The notes: generated from the letters alone by a model not told the origin. A stretch of 64,000 nt of DNA from Brasilonema sennae CENA114 (GCF_006968745.1 NZ_CP030118.1:4895943-4959942); one strand, 5' to 3'; positions 45,314-55,300 are shown, numbered from the stretch's first letter. A program made the numbers and translations.

Positions 45314-46360
45314 ATGACGTGGGCACCAGGACAGAAATTACACCGCGATAAGTACGAAATAAAACGAGAGTTAGGAAGGGGACGGATTGGCATTACTTAT
45401 CTTGCCACAAATAGGGATGGAAAAGAAACTGTTATTAAAACACTAAATCCCGATTTACTCAATCAACTTTCTCTAGAAGACCGTAATTACTTAGAATCAG
45501 GGTTGCTAGATGAAGCCCCCAAACTAGCAAGATGTAAACATCCCAATATTGTCCTTATGATAGAGTCCTTCAAGGAAGGGGACTTACCATGCATAGTCAT
45601 GGAGTATATTCAAGGAGATAATTTAGCGAACATTATCAGAACCCGAGGATTTTTCCCAGAAAAAGAAGCTTTGGGTTACATTCAGCAAATTGGACAAGCA
45701 CTTATCGAAGTTCATAAACAAGGATTCTTACATCGGGATATCAAACCAGAAAATATCATGGTGCGGGCGGGTACGTATCAAGCTGTTTTGATAGACTTTG
45801 ACTTAGCAAGAGGATTTGATAGTCCGTTAACAAGTCGCGGTGCTAGAGTTGACGGATTTACACCGATTGAACTGTACTCCAACTCCACCAGACAGCAGGC
45901 GCGACGCGGTGCTTGGACGGATATTTATTCTCTTGCTGCAACTTTATATGTGTTATTGACAGGACAACAGCCAGTTAGTGCGATAGACAGGAAAGACCAA
46001 AATAAAAGATTAGCTGAACCCAAAGAATTGAACAATAAAATTAGCGATCGCATTAACAATGCCATAATCCAAGGAATGGAACTAGAACCAGAACAACGTC
46101 GCCAGACGGTAGAGGACTGGTTAAAGGAATTGGGGTTGCAAACAAGAGGTTTTTCTCTCCCGAAACTACTTTGGATAAAACCTCTGTGGGCACGGATAAT
46201 AGGGATTTTGACTGTGTTGGGGTTATTGGCAGGAATAATATCAGGATTAGACGCCACTATAAATTTACGGGATAAATTGTTTCCAAAACCATCAGCTACA
46301 CCCACCAATTCGACAACACAAGACACCACACCATCTCTCAGTCTCCCGCAGAAAAAGTGA
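45314..46360 (+). CDS. serine/threonine protein kinase, membrane-anchored
   Basis: A 348-aa Hanks-type kinase. Gly loop GRGRIGITYLAT, ATP Lys in TVIKTL, hinge CIVMEYIQGDNLA, catalytic loop FLHRDIKPENIM. The metal motif is DFD (VLIDFDLARGF) instead of DFG, which keeps the essential Asp but changes the Gly hinge. A single C-terminal helix (IIGILTVLGLLAGIISGL) and a Pro/Thr/Ser tail follow the kinase domain. It is followed 150-190 bp later by a second kinase gene on the same strand. Confidence 0.9.
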   Translation: MTWAPGQKLHRDKYEIKRELGRGRIGITYLATNRDGKETVIKTLNPDLLNQLSLEDRNYLESGLLDEAPKLARCKHPNIVLMIESFKEGDLPCIVMEYIQGDNLANIIRTRGFFPEKEALGYIQQIGQALIEVHKQGFLHRDIKPENIMVRAGTYQAVLIDFDLARGFDSPLTSRGARVDGFTPIELYSNSTRQQARRGAWTDIYSLAATLYVLLTGQQPVSAIDRKDQNKRLAEPKELNNKISDRINNAIIQGMELEPEQRRQTVEDWLKELGLQTRGFSLPKLLWIKPLWARIIGILTVLGLLAGIISGLDATINLRDKLFPKPSATPTNSTTQDTTPSLSLPQKK

Positions 46361-46546
46361 TAAAATTTTGCTTTTATGACTGATACTAACTGATACCAAA
46401 AGATAGGAAATCGCCAAAGCATCAATGCTTGCGGATGTACCCTGATACATTGCGTAGTTATAAAGTACTTATGGCAAACTGTAGCACCTACCACACCCAT
46501 AAAAGGCGTGTCAAAATCAATAATAGTTAACAACAAACCTTTGGTT

Positions 46547-47857
46547 ATGTTCTGGGGCGAGGGGCAACTCATACACAACGGCAAATACAAGATAGAAAGA
46601 CAGTTGGGCGGCGGCGGTTTCGCTGTCACCTACCAAGCAATACATACTCAGCTTAATCGCCGAGTCGTCATCAAAACACCAAATTTAAGTGTCCAAAACG
46701 ATCCAGACTATCTTAAGTATCTTAAACGCTTTAAAAAAGAAGCACAAATGCTGGGAGAATGTTGTGCAGACTCCCATCCTCATATTGTGCAAGTCTTCGA
46801 CTTCTTTGAGGAAGATGGTCGTTCTTGTCTGGTGATGCAATATATACCAGGCGAGAGTTTGTGGCAGTTTGTACAAAGTCGAGGGGCATTACCAGAAACT
46901 CAAGCTGTTAAATACATCCGACAAATAGGAGTAGCCTTGGTGGAAGTACATAAAAAAAGTATCTTTCATCTCGATGTCACCCCTCCCAATATTATGCTCA
47001 GTTTTGAGCCAGCAGTTCCTAACTCTTGTAAAGCGGTGCTGATTGACTTTGGTATTGCTGGGGATATGTCTCCACCTAGTACACTTTCGAGAACTTTTGG
47101 TAATAAGGCATTTGCGCCTTATGAATTAGTGCGTAAAGGTATTCGTCACCCAACAGTGGATGTGTATTGTTTGGCTGCGTCCCTGTATTATGCTGTAACT
47201 GGGCAACGCCCCACCAATTCCTTTGACCGCTTTGATGACGAGGAATTAGTACCACCAAAAAAACTTGTCCCCAGTCTCAGCAAGGGTGTTAATCAGGTAA
47301 TTCTGCAAGGCATGGCGTTAGAGGCAAAAGACCGTCCTCAGACGATGCAAGAGTGGGTGAAATTATTGCTTGAAAGCACCCCACAGCCAACCCCTTCTCG
47401 CAAGCAGGGACCAGATTACTCTAACCTAGAAAATTTACTCATAGACAAGAAGTGGCGAGAAGCGGATGAGGAAACTGCTAGAGTGATGTTGAAAGTAGTT
47501 GGCAGAGAAAAGCAAGGCTGGCTAGATGTGAAAGACATTGATAACTTTCCCTGCACTGACTTACGCACTATTGACCAACTTTGGGTAACATATAGTGATA
47601 GACACTTTGGCTTTAGCGTACAAAAGCGCATTTGGCAGGAGTGCGGCGCTAAGGTGGATTATGAAACAGAGTGTAAGTTGGGCGATCGCGTTGGTTGGCG
47701 AAAGAATGGTTTTTGGGTAAATTATGATGAACGGGACTTCTCCCTGAATGCCCCACGGGGGCTTCTTCCATCCTGTTGGATGGTTTTTAGTGTAGGGCGG
47801 TGGGGAGGATTGTGGTTTTCTTCTCTCACGTCCAAACTTGTCAAGTGTAACATATAG
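46547..47857 (+). CDS. serine/threonine kinase-GUN4 fusion
   Basis: About 436 aa from the ATG at 46547 (a GTG at 46508 is an alternative). Kinase domain: GGGGFAVTYQAI, VVIKTPN, SCLVMQYIPGESL. The catalytic loop is FHLDVTPPNIML rather than HRDxKPxN: the Asp and Asn remain, but Arg and the catalytic-loop Lys are replaced by Leu and Thr. The metal motif DFG is normal. The C-terminal GUN4 domain (~305-436; NLENLLIDKKWREADEETAR, FPCTDLRTIDQLWVTYSDRH, FGFSVQKRIWQECG) binds porphyrins and stimulates Mg-chelatase in standalone GUN4. A ChlH-type gene lies just downstream in convergent orientation. Confidence 0.9.
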   Translation: MFWGEGQLIHNGKYKIERQLGGGGFAVTYQAIHTQLNRRVVIKTPNLSVQNDPDYLKYLKRFKKEAQMLGECCADSHPHIVQVFDFFEEDGRSCLVMQYIPGESLWQFVQSRGALPETQAVKYIRQIGVALVEVHKKSIFHLDVTPPNIMLSFEPAVPNSCKAVLIDFGIAGDMSPPSTLSRTFGNKAFAPYELVRKGIRHPTVDVYCLAASLYYAVTGQRPTNSFDRFDDEELVPPKKLVPSLSKGVNQVILQGMALEAKDRPQTMQEWVKLLLESTPQPTPSRKQGPDYSNLENLLIDKKWREADEETARVMLKVVGREKQGWLDVKDIDNFPCTDLRTIDQLWVTYSDRHFGFSVQKRIWQECGAKVDYETECKLGDRVGWRKNGFWVNYDERDFSLNAPRGLLPSCWMVFSVGRWGGLWFSSLTSKLVKCNI

Positions 47858-48033
47858 ACCTTACAGAAAATTGCAAGATTATAAATAAGCTATTTCTCAC
47901 GGAGTCTTGCAGCTTATAGCTTTGCGATACCAAGTACTAGGTCAAACATCAGTCTTCTTGTTGTGCTTGTAGTACGATGCTGGCAAACTGAGGGTTATAA
48001 CAGTTAGCGAAGATATAAACCCACGCTACCCGT

Positions 48034-51000
48034 CTAAACCGTCACCCCTTCCAATTCCTCATCCGTCAACTCATACAACTCGCGTAACTTCTGCAACTTA
48101 TCCTCACTCGCCTCCCAAAAACCTCGCCCATGCGCTTCTAACATCCTGCCCACAAGATTACGGAAAGCTTCCGGATTCGCCTTCCGCAACTTCTCCGCCA
48201 TCTCTGCATCTAAAGCATAAGTATCAGCAGCTTGGTCATATACCCAATTATCAGTAAAATCCGCAGTACCGCCCCAACCAATCAACGCCGTCATGCGTTG
48301 AGAAATCTCATAAGCACCACCCGAACCCTGATTCGCCATCGCTTCCGCCCATTTGGGATTCAGCAACTTGCTGCGATACTCCATCCGTAACAAATCATCC
48401 AAATTTCGGGGAGTCGTATCCTTCGAGAAACTTTCCACAAAACTAGTTGTTACTTTTTTCCCGCGTTGTTTTTCCGCCGCTTTCTTCAAACCACCAGTAT
48501 TCGCATAATATTCTTGAATATCAGTCAAACCGTATTCCACAGAATCAATTTCTTGGACAATGCGATCGCTTGTTTGTAAAAGTTGAGTCAGTACTTCTGG
48601 TCTTGCTTGACCTTTATCTTGCCTACCATAACTAAACACATTGCGACCTTGCCAAGTATCCCCCAACTCATCCCCAGATTCCCAATTACTATCAACCACA
48701 CGATCATTCACCAAAGAACCAAAATCACCCGCAGGATTAGAAAACAACCTCGCCGAAACATTCTCCACCCCTTGCGCCTTCAAAGCCAAAGCATGTTTCC
48801 TAATAAAATTCTGGTCCTTCGGTTCATCAGCCTCAGCCGCCCGCCCAAACAAATCATCCAGCAACTCAATAACATTCACAAAACTATCTCGGAAAATCCC
48901 CGACAAATTTCCCAACACATCAATCCGGGGATGTCCCACCTCAGCCAAAGGCTTCAACTCATAACGAACAATTCGCCCCGTCCCCTCCTTCACAGCTTCC
49001 GCACCAACCAACTCCAACAGAATACCAAGAGATTCCCCCTTAGTTTTAATCGCATCCAAACCCCATAACATCACCGCCACAGTCTCCGGATACGTCCCAT
49101 TCTCTTGCAGATGCTGCGCAATAATCTTTTGACCAATTTCCCGTCCCCGTGCAAACGCCGCAGGCGAAGGCATACGATAAGGATCTAAAGCATGAATATT
49201 TCTCCCCGTAGGCAAAACACCCGCACCATCCCGCAACAAATCACCACCAGGCGCAGGCGGAATATACTCCCCATTCAAACCCCGCACCAGATTCGTCAAC
49301 TCATCAGTCGTCTGCATCAACAACTCACGAATCAACCTCTCCTCTTCTTTTCTTTCTTCTTCGTGTCCTTCGCGTCTTTGCGGTTCGTTTCCAAAATAAG
49401 CCTCCAAATACCCCGCCAACTCCTCCTCACTTGGAACCTCTCCCAAAACATGCAACCCAGAAGAAAACAGACGATTTTCCAAAACCTGCAAATACTCGTA
49501 CAACTTCACCAGATAATCATCAAAAGCATGACCACTAAACATCCGAACATTCTCAGGCGTAAACCCAATCCCCAACCGCTTCGCATCCTCAAACGGACAA
49601 TCAGCATCCAAACCAGTATCCACAATCTTCTTACAAATCGCTTCCTTGAGGGCATAATTCTTCTGTGGATCCTCTCGGTACTCCGAAATCAAATCCCGCA
49701 ACGTCACCAACTCCTTATACAAACCCGCACGCCCATAAGGCGGGACATTGTGAGAAATCAACACCCCATAACCGCGACGCTTCGCCAAAATCGATTCCGA
49801 AGGATTATTCGCCGCATATATATATAGATTAGGCAAATCTCCCAACAAAATATCAGACCAAGAATAACCCGTATTCCCCAAAGGAGAACCAGGCAACCAT
49901 TCTACAGTACCGTGCATTCCAAAATGAACCACAGCATCAGCGTCAAACTCATTTTGCAACCATTTATAAAAAGCAGCGTACTGCGGATGAGGAGTTAAAT
50001 CCCTCTCAAACATCAACCGCATTGGATCACCTTGTAATCCCAAAGGTGGTTGTACACCTATCCAAACATTTCCTAACTGAACACCGCCAATATGAAATTC
50101 ATCGCCATAAGTCTTAATTCCAGTACCCGTCAGAGATTTCCATTGTTTCTCAATCCTGGATGTGCGGAGATATCCCAGCCATTTTTCCAAGGTACGGACA
50201 TTAACTGATGAGGGAACAATATTTTCCTCATCTTGCTTATCTTCGGCTGAAAGTTCATCCGCTTCTTTAACTTGGCGAATCAACTCTTCTCCATCTTCCG
50301 GTAAATCTCCAACTGTATAACCTTGGTCTTTCAATGCTTGAAGAAACTTCAGTAAACTTCTTGGTACATTTAACAACGCAGCTGTTCCCACAGCACCGTA
50401 ACCAGGCGGGAACCCATACAAAATAATTGCAATCTTGCGTTCAGAGACAGATTTTTGCCGCAAAGCAACCCAGTTTTTCACTCTCCCAATTAATCGCTGC
50501 ACCCGTTCGGGAACTAGATAAATTTCTTCTCCCACCAAACCACCAAGGGGAACGGTGTCGATCGCCCCATCCAATTCTGGTAAAGCGTATAACACAACAC
50601 TCTGTAATCCTCCAATACCTTGGCGCGTCCAAGAAGAAATATCTTGAATCAGCAGTGGTGCGGCGACAATGTATGGTATGTTCTTAGCAGTAAGGATGCG
50701 TTTTGCAACATCAACTTGTCTTCCTGCTTCCATTGAACCAGCCGGACCACCGACAAGAGGAAAGCCAATGGTAGAGACAATGGCGTCAACCTTGACTGCT
50801 TCTGGAGAAAGGGAGGCAATTTCTACATTTCCTAATTGTCTTTGCTGAGTTTCGTAGTCAGTTGTCATCCAATCACGTACTGCGACATGACCTTCTACAC
50901 CATTAATAAAGATGGGTAATGGTATCAAACCAGCTTCTTCAAAATTGCGAATGAGTTGCGGTATGTAAGGTTGTTTAGTGATAACGTGTTTGCGATAGAG

Positions 51001-51795
51001 GAGAATTCCTACAACGGGTTTTGTCTTGACGTGCGGCGTTGGGTTTGTTGAACTTTCGGATGCAACGGAGCCACTCGCGTGCGCGGGTTTCCCGCGTTGA
51101 GCGATGTGGCGTTCTCTACAAAATTTTTGATACCATTCCAGGTATGCCCGTGGTGATTCAAAAAATCCTTGATAGTCGGGATGTAACAACCCCATATTCG
51201 GGGTTTCGACTGGCGGGGGAATTTCGCCTACCTTCAGACTTAAATATTTTTCTGCCAATGTCCAGAATAAAGCAGCAACGTTTTCTGGTCCACCAGCATT
51301 CCAGTAACCATATATAATTAGCCAGTTGCGTAAGTCTTGGACTTTTTGGACTGGCACATATTTCAATAGTTTTGGTCCTACTTTTAAAAAGCTAATATAA
51401 CCTGCGAGTTTATCTTCTTCTCGTCCGTTGCTGAATTTATCTAAAATAAATTTAACTGGTTTAGGCATTCCTTTGGGTTTATCGCCAATGGCGAAAGCGC
51501 CCAACTTGGTTAAACTCAGCAATTCCAAAGCTGACTCGAACACGAGGCGGATGGGGATATGGGAGATGCGATCACGCAACCACAGCACTTGATCATAATC
51601 AAACAACAAGCTGCCAAAAAACACATCAGCATTTTTTAGTGCTGCTTCTACTTCAGTTCGTTTGGTGGTGATGTCGCGATCGCTAAACACACAAATATCC
51701 AACTCACTGACACGAGAAGTCGCCAAAAAAGCTGCCTTCCGATACAAGTCGGCGTTGAATGATTCAAACCCAGCAATTAAGACGATACGTTTCAT
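48034..51795 (-). CDS. magnesium chelatase subunit H-type protein (ChlH/BchH)
   Basis: A 1253-aa porphyrin-binding chelatase subunit that would insert Mg2+ into protoporphyrin IX with ChlI/ChlD. N-terminal DUF3479-type domain: IVLIAGFESFNADLYRKAAF. Core: VGILLYRKHVITKQPYIPQL, AIILYGFPPGYGAVGTAALL, AVVHFGMHGTVEWLPG, LLSHNVPPYGRAGLYKEL-like, PSESILAKRRGYG, TALIGWGGTADFTDNW. It differs from the longer standard ChlH and is probably a second BchH-like copy; CobN is less likely. Two low-complexity insertions look like captured repeats: residues near AHASGSVASESSTNPTPH (about 51045-51110) and RREGHEEERKEEER (about 49340-49390). Monocistronic. Confidence 0.88.
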   Translation of the reverse strand: MKRIVLIAGFESFNADLYRKAAFLATSRVSELDICVFSDRDITTKRTEVEAALKNADVFFGSLLFDYDQVLWLRDRISHIPIRLVFESALELLSLTKLGAFAIGDKPKGMPKPVKFILDKFSNGREEDKLAGYISFLKVGPKLLKYVPVQKVQDLRNWLIIYGYWNAGGPENVAALFWTLAEKYLSLKVGEIPPPVETPNMGLLHPDYQGFFESPRAYLEWYQKFCRERHIAQRGKPAHASGSVASESSTNPTPHVKTKPVVGILLYRKHVITKQPYIPQLIRNFEEAGLIPLPIFINGVEGHVAVRDWMTTDYETQQRQLGNVEIASLSPEAVKVDAIVSTIGFPLVGGPAGSMEAGRQVDVAKRILTAKNIPYIVAAPLLIQDISSWTRQGIGGLQSVVLYALPELDGAIDTVPLGGLVGEEIYLVPERVQRLIGRVKNWVALRQKSVSERKIAIILYGFPPGYGAVGTAALLNVPRSLLKFLQALKDQGYTVGDLPEDGEELIRQVKEADELSAEDKQDEENIVPSSVNVRTLEKWLGYLRTSRIEKQWKSLTGTGIKTYGDEFHIGGVQLGNVWIGVQPPLGLQGDPMRLMFERDLTPHPQYAAFYKWLQNEFDADAVVHFGMHGTVEWLPGSPLGNTGYSWSDILLGDLPNLYIYAANNPSESILAKRRGYGVLISHNVPPYGRAGLYKELVTLRDLISEYREDPQKNYALKEAICKKIVDTGLDADCPFEDAKRLGIGFTPENVRMFSGHAFDDYLVKLYEYLQVLENRLFSSGLHVLGEVPSEEELAGYLEAYFGNEPQRREGHEEERKEEERLIRELLMQTTDELTNLVRGLNGEYIPPAPGGDLLRDGAGVLPTGRNIHALDPYRMPSPAAFARGREIGQKIIAQHLQENGTYPETVAVMLWGLDAIKTKGESLGILLELVGAEAVKEGTGRIVRYELKPLAEVGHPRIDVLGNLSGIFRDSFVNVIELLDDLFGRAAEADEPKDQNFIRKHALALKAQGVENVSARLFSNPAGDFGSLVNDRVVDSNWESGDELGDTWQGRNVFSYGRQDKGQARPEVLTQLLQTSDRIVQEIDSVEYGLTDIQEYYANTGGLKKAAEKQRGKKVTTSFVESFSKDTTPRNLDDLLRMEYRSKLLNPKWAEAMANQGSGGAYEISQRMTALIGWGGTADFTDNWVYDQAADTYALDAEMAEKLRKANPEAFRNLVGRMLEAHGRGFWEASEDKLQKLRELYELTDEELEGVTV

Positions 51796-51903
51796 GTCTT
51801 GAGATTAAAAGCTTAATTAAGGTTTTACATTTCTTATTGTGACACTCCTCAACTTATTTGCCAGCCACAACAACAAACCAGAACTGGGCTAGAACAAATA
51901 AAC

Positions 51904-52890
51904 TTACACAGGCTGTAGTATTGTTAAATGAAATCTTTGTCTTGTCTCAGCTTTCAGATACCGCTGCTGTAAGGGTTGCCATTGCTGCCACAGTTCATAA
52001 CGATTTTGGGCGAACATTGAAGCAAGAGTTGGAAGTTTAGAATCTATTTCTGAGTTGAACACATCTGCAAGCCACTCAGCTAAAACCGCGCTATCTTGCA
52101 TTGCTCCCAATATCTCTTGGATACTCTTCACTTCTGCAATACAATTAGCATAAGACTCGCCGTATAAGTCAGTAAATAACTCCATCTGGTAGCGTAGGCG
52201 TTTGGCTTGTTTGCGCAAATCATGAAGAACTTCACCATTTGTTGCTAATTCTTCTTCTACCTTCTCGGCTTTCCAGCTTCTAGGTATAATAATTTCCGCT
52301 TCAGCTTTTTCTACTCGTCCTTCTAATTGTGTTCCAATCAGCCAACCTGGATGCAGTAAAAATGTACTAACTTCTGGTAAAAGTAAATCTGGTAGCACCT
52401 GCTGAATTGGCAAATATGCTAATGGTTGATAGAATGGATTGTCTAACCACTCTTTCAATCTCTGTTTAAGAGATTTGTAATGATTGTTTTTGAATGTTGA
52501 CTTTACCTCTACGACAGCCTCTTCACGTTGTTTGCTTAAAGCTTCCATTGCTGTTTGCAGCGATCGTTGTTCTTTGCGGGGTAAATGTGATTGCTCAAGA
52601 TTTTCCAAACTTTCTTTTAGCACGTCTAAATCCCGGAGGTTACCCAAACGACGTGCAATTTTACCGATATTTTTATCACTAGCTGATTTTGGCAAATCTA
52701 CAGCCGGGGAAAACCTTGTGACAGCTGTGCGTAGTCGGCGCATCCCCACTCGCATCTGATGCAATGCTTCTGGATCTTTATCTTTCTTGACTTGTGTTTC
52801 CCATTCTAAAGTTTTCTTACTATGTTTTTTAATTGCTGAGTAAGCGTAGTTTCCTAGAGTTTTTATTTTTGATTTTGTCGCTAATGTCAT
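51904..52890 (-). CDS. CHAD domain protein
   Basis: A 328-aa all-helical protein from the ATG at 52890 (MTLATKSKIKTLGNYAYSAI); an earlier ATG at 52968 adds 26 residues unlike the family. Conserved His/Arg/Lys-rich motifs of CHAD are present: PEALHQMRVGMRRLRTAV, RRLGNLRDLDVLKESLE and VLHDLRKQAKRLRYQMELF. CHAD domains bind polyphosphate through these basic surfaces. Length suggests the two four-helix halves of a full CHAD domain. No CYTH partner or polyphosphate kinase gene is adjacent. Confidence 0.9.
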   Translation of the reverse strand: MTLATKSKIKTLGNYAYSAIKKHSKKTLEWETQVKKDKDPEALHQMRVGMRRLRTAVTRFSPAVDLPKSASDKNIGKIARRLGNLRDLDVLKESLENLEQSHLPRKEQRSLQTAMEALSKQREEAVVEVKSTFKNNHYKSLKQRLKEWLDNPFYQPLAYLPIQQVLPDLLLPEVSTFLLHPGWLIGTQLEGRVEKAEAEIIIPRSWKAEKVEEELATNGEVLHDLRKQAKRLRYQMELFTDLYGESYANCIAEVKSIQEILGAMQDSAVLAEWLADVFNSEIDSKLPTLASMFAQNRYELWQQWQPLQQRYLKAETRQRFHLTILQPV

Positions 52891-53111
52891 ACTGATTGAG
52901 ACACCCCTTAGATAATAGCACTTAACTAAATGAAGTTCTTGAATGGTAGCATTTTTTGAAAAGTCCATCTATGTTTTGTAAAATTTTAATTTTATTTTTT
53001 TTAATAAAAATTATTTTTTTAAGTAACTTTAAGCCATCTATAGTATAAAAGACTTAAAAATTCAGTTTCATAAAAAACAAAAATCAAAAAATATCGTCAG
53101 GAGTATATACA

Positions 53112-54179
53112 ATGGACTACTCACCTCGAATTAATCAACTTTTACTGACTTTTACTGATGGTTTTAAAGAACATCGAAACGACCTTTCAGCATTGCTGCT
53201 CACACCTGAGAAGCACTTATGGTTGGGGTCGGATGAAACCTCAACTATTGAAAGGCTATCTTTTATAGATACAACCAACTTTGCAGAACATAAACAATTC
53301 CACGTAGCAAGCTTTATCAGTTTACCTGCACCAGAGGAAGAAGAAATTGATATTGAAGGTTTGGCATATGCTGACTATTACCTGTGGTTCATTGGTTCTC
53401 ACAGCTACAAACGCAAAAAACCTAAAGCTGAATTTTCGGATGATAAAAATATTAAAAGACTTGCAAAAATCGCATCAGAACCAAACCGCTATATCATAGG
53501 ACGTATTCCTTTAGTCGATGGTGAATTATTCCCATTCTGTGAACATCCAAAAAATCCTGATGTACAATTAAGTGCTGCCAAACTTGAGGTAACACAACAG
53601 GGTAACTTACTTATGGAAGCTTTGGCAGATGATCCACATTTGGGCTTTTTTGTAAAGGCGACAATTCCGGGTAAGGATAATGGTTTTGATATGGAAGGGG
53701 TAGCCGTTTGTAAAAACCGAATTTTTCTAGGTTTGCGTGGACCTGTGTTACGAGGTTGGGCTATTATTTTGGAAATAGAGTTAGAAAACTCTGGTCCAGG
53801 ACTCCTGAGACTGAAGAATATTACGGCTGATGGCAAGGGATACAAGAAGCATTTTCTCTTCTTGAATGGTTTAGGAATTCGGGATTTATTTTTAGATGGT
53901 GAAGACTTGTTGATTTTAGCAGGACCAACAATGGATTTGGATGGACCTGTGCAAGTTTATCGTGTGAAGAATGGCGCTGATTTACAAGAAAATGTTCTCA
54001 ATTATCCAGAGTTTGTGCTTGATATCCCATATGGAAATAGAGACGAACACGCTGAGGGAATCACTTTATTTCATGAAATAACTGGGGTACCTTCACTACT
54101 GGCAGTTTATGATTCTCCGGCAAAGAATAGATTGGTAGGAGATGGTGGTGTACTGGCAGATGTTTTTAAACTGAATTGA
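53112..54179 (+). CDS. DUF3616 beta-propeller-like protein
   Basis: A 355-aa protein matching DUF3616: DIEGLAYADYYLWFIGSHSY, FDMEGVAVCKNRIFLGLRGP, NGLGIRDLFLDGEDLLILAG, AEGITLFHEITGVPSLLAVY. The repeated (D/A)xEG(L/I/V) turns suggest a WD-like or esterase-like phytase propeller. No signal peptide. Function unknown. A hairpin follows the stop. Confidence 0.82.
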   Translation: MDYSPRINQLLLTFTDGFKEHRNDLSALLLTPEKHLWLGSDETSTIERLSFIDTTNFAEHKQFHVASFISLPAPEEEEIDIEGLAYADYYLWFIGSHSYKRKKPKAEFSDDKNIKRLAKIASEPNRYIIGRIPLVDGELFPFCEHPKNPDVQLSAAKLEVTQQGNLLMEALADDPHLGFFVKATIPGKDNGFDMEGVAVCKNRIFLGLRGPVLRGWAIILEIELENSGPGLLRLKNITADGKGYKKHFLFLNGLGIRDLFLDGEDLLILAGPTMDLDGPVQVYRVKNGADLQENVLNYPEFVLDIPYGNRDEHAEGITLFHEITGVPSLLAVYDSPAKNRLVGDGGVLADVFKLN

Positions 54180-54184
54180 AAAAT

Positions 54185-54212
54185 AGAGCAGGACTCTTAG
54201 CAGTCTTGCTCT
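54185..54212. terminator. bidirectional hairpin terminator
   Basis: AGAGCAGGACT pairs with AGTCTTGCTCT (one G-T pair, 6-nt loop), followed by GTTTGT, between the convergent DUF3616 and flavodoxin-type genes, whose stops are 46 bp apart. Confidence 0.6.
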
Positions 54213-54225
54213 GTTTGTATCAATT

Positions 54226-54816
54226 CTACCTAACCCAACGTTTTGTTATTTCTGCGATGCGTTGTCCAAAGCGTTCTGAGGTGAGGCGATCGCCCGCATC
54301 TATTTCTGCTTCCTTACCACTCATATCAAGTTGACTTTGACCCATCACGCCTAAAAATGAACCAAGTCGGTTAATTCCATCATCCTTACCAAACAAAAAG
54401 CTTGACAAGTCTCCCACGTTTACCCAAATCATACCGTGTTGAGCGGCGTTTGTTGCTAAGTATAAGAGTGTTCCCTGCTTATCGCCACTGGGAGAACTAG
54501 AGTGCGTAAACCCAGCAGCAATTTTGTCTTTCCATCCGTGTTTAAACCAAATTCCGCTAGCTGCATCAATAAATGCCTTGAGTTGAGCTGCAACACCACC
54601 CATGTAGGTTGGTGAACCAAACACAATCGCATCAGCATTATTAAGCTTTTCTATTGTTGCATCATCCTTCCAACGGCCATTGACAATCTGCTCGCCAACA
54701 ATCCGCAAAACCTCAACAGTGGTACCTTCAACTTTGCTTGCACCTTCAGCAATAGCTTGAGCCATAAGGTGAGTATGACCAGTACCGGAAAAGTAGACAA
54801 TTGCTACAGTGGGCAT
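54226..54816 (-). CDS. WrbA-like flavodoxin-family NAD(P)H:quinone oxidoreductase
   Basis: A 196-aa FMN flavoprotein. The phosphate loop is IVYFSGTGHTHLMAQAIAEG, the flavin-binding 90s loop is VFGSPTYMGGVAAQLKAFID and the second FMN contact is FTHSSSPSGDKQGTLL. The family reduces quinones by two electrons. An ATG begins the conserved MPTVAIVYFSG. It ends close to the DUF3616 gene. It is not obviously part of the RiPP locus that follows, because a 480-bp repeat block separates them. Confidence 0.88.
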   Translation of the reverse strand: MPTVAIVYFSGTGHTHLMAQAIAEGASKVEGTTVEVLRIVGEQIVNGRWKDDATIEKLNNADAIVFGSPTYMGGVAAQLKAFIDAASGIWFKHGWKDKIAAGFTHSSSPSGDKQGTLLYLATNAAQHGMIWVNVGDLSSFLFGKDDGINRLGSFLGVMGQSQLDMSGKEAEIDAGDRLTSERFGQRIAEITKRWVR

Positions 54817-54904
54817 GGGAAACCTGCTTAATTATTTTATGTCAAATGACGCCAGTCATATCATAGAGATTCTTTGTCAAAAAGTGAAGTCGCTTTCTTT
54901 GCAA

Positions 54905-55300
54905 CAGATACCCCACCCGCGCTACCGCGCACCCTCACGCGAGGTGCTACAACGGGGCGGCAGCTTTTCGGGGGAAGCTTCCCCCGAAAACGTGCCTTGG
55001 GAACCCCAACGCTCTTATCCTACGGAGGGAAACCCTCCTGCAGCACTGGCTCCGCAACGCACTGGCTCCCCTTAGCAAGGCGACGGTGTACACACATCTC
55101 GCCTTTCACCTCACCCTCGCTTTTAGCTACGCTAAAATCTTTCCCTCTCCTTAGCAAGGAGAGGGATGCCCGATAGGGCAGGGTGAGGTGAGACCAGCGC
55201 TGCGGGAGGGTTTCCAACGCTCTTATCCTACGGAGGGAGACCCTCATCAAGTACTGGCTCCTCCGCAGGCGACGGGCGTTCCCGGAGGGTTCCGAGGAAT
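54905..55300. repeat. GC-rich composite intergenic repeat block
   Basis: Fills most of the 484-bp gap 54817-55300. Units shared with 5290-5632 include GCGAGGTGCTACAACGGGGC, GGGGGAAGCTTCCCCCGAAA and GTGCCTTGGGAACCCCAACG. It abuts the stop of the HopA1-like gene. Confidence 0.8.

Noticed and set aside
49192..49827. A 211-codon plus-strand frame
   Set aside because: It is the antisense shadow of the ChlH-type gene, with no protein-like pattern (runs of Ile, Gln, Arg, Thr).
48034..51795. Calling the 1253-aa chelatase subunit CobN
   Set aside because: The N-terminal IVLIAGFESFNADLYRKAAF domain and overall motifs fit ChlH/BchH better; a phylogeny would be decisive.
54226..54816. Including the WrbA-like flavoprotein as a cysteine decarboxylase-type RiPP flavoenzyme
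   Set aside because: Its motifs are those of quinone-reducing flavodoxins, and a repeat block separates it from the RiPP genes.
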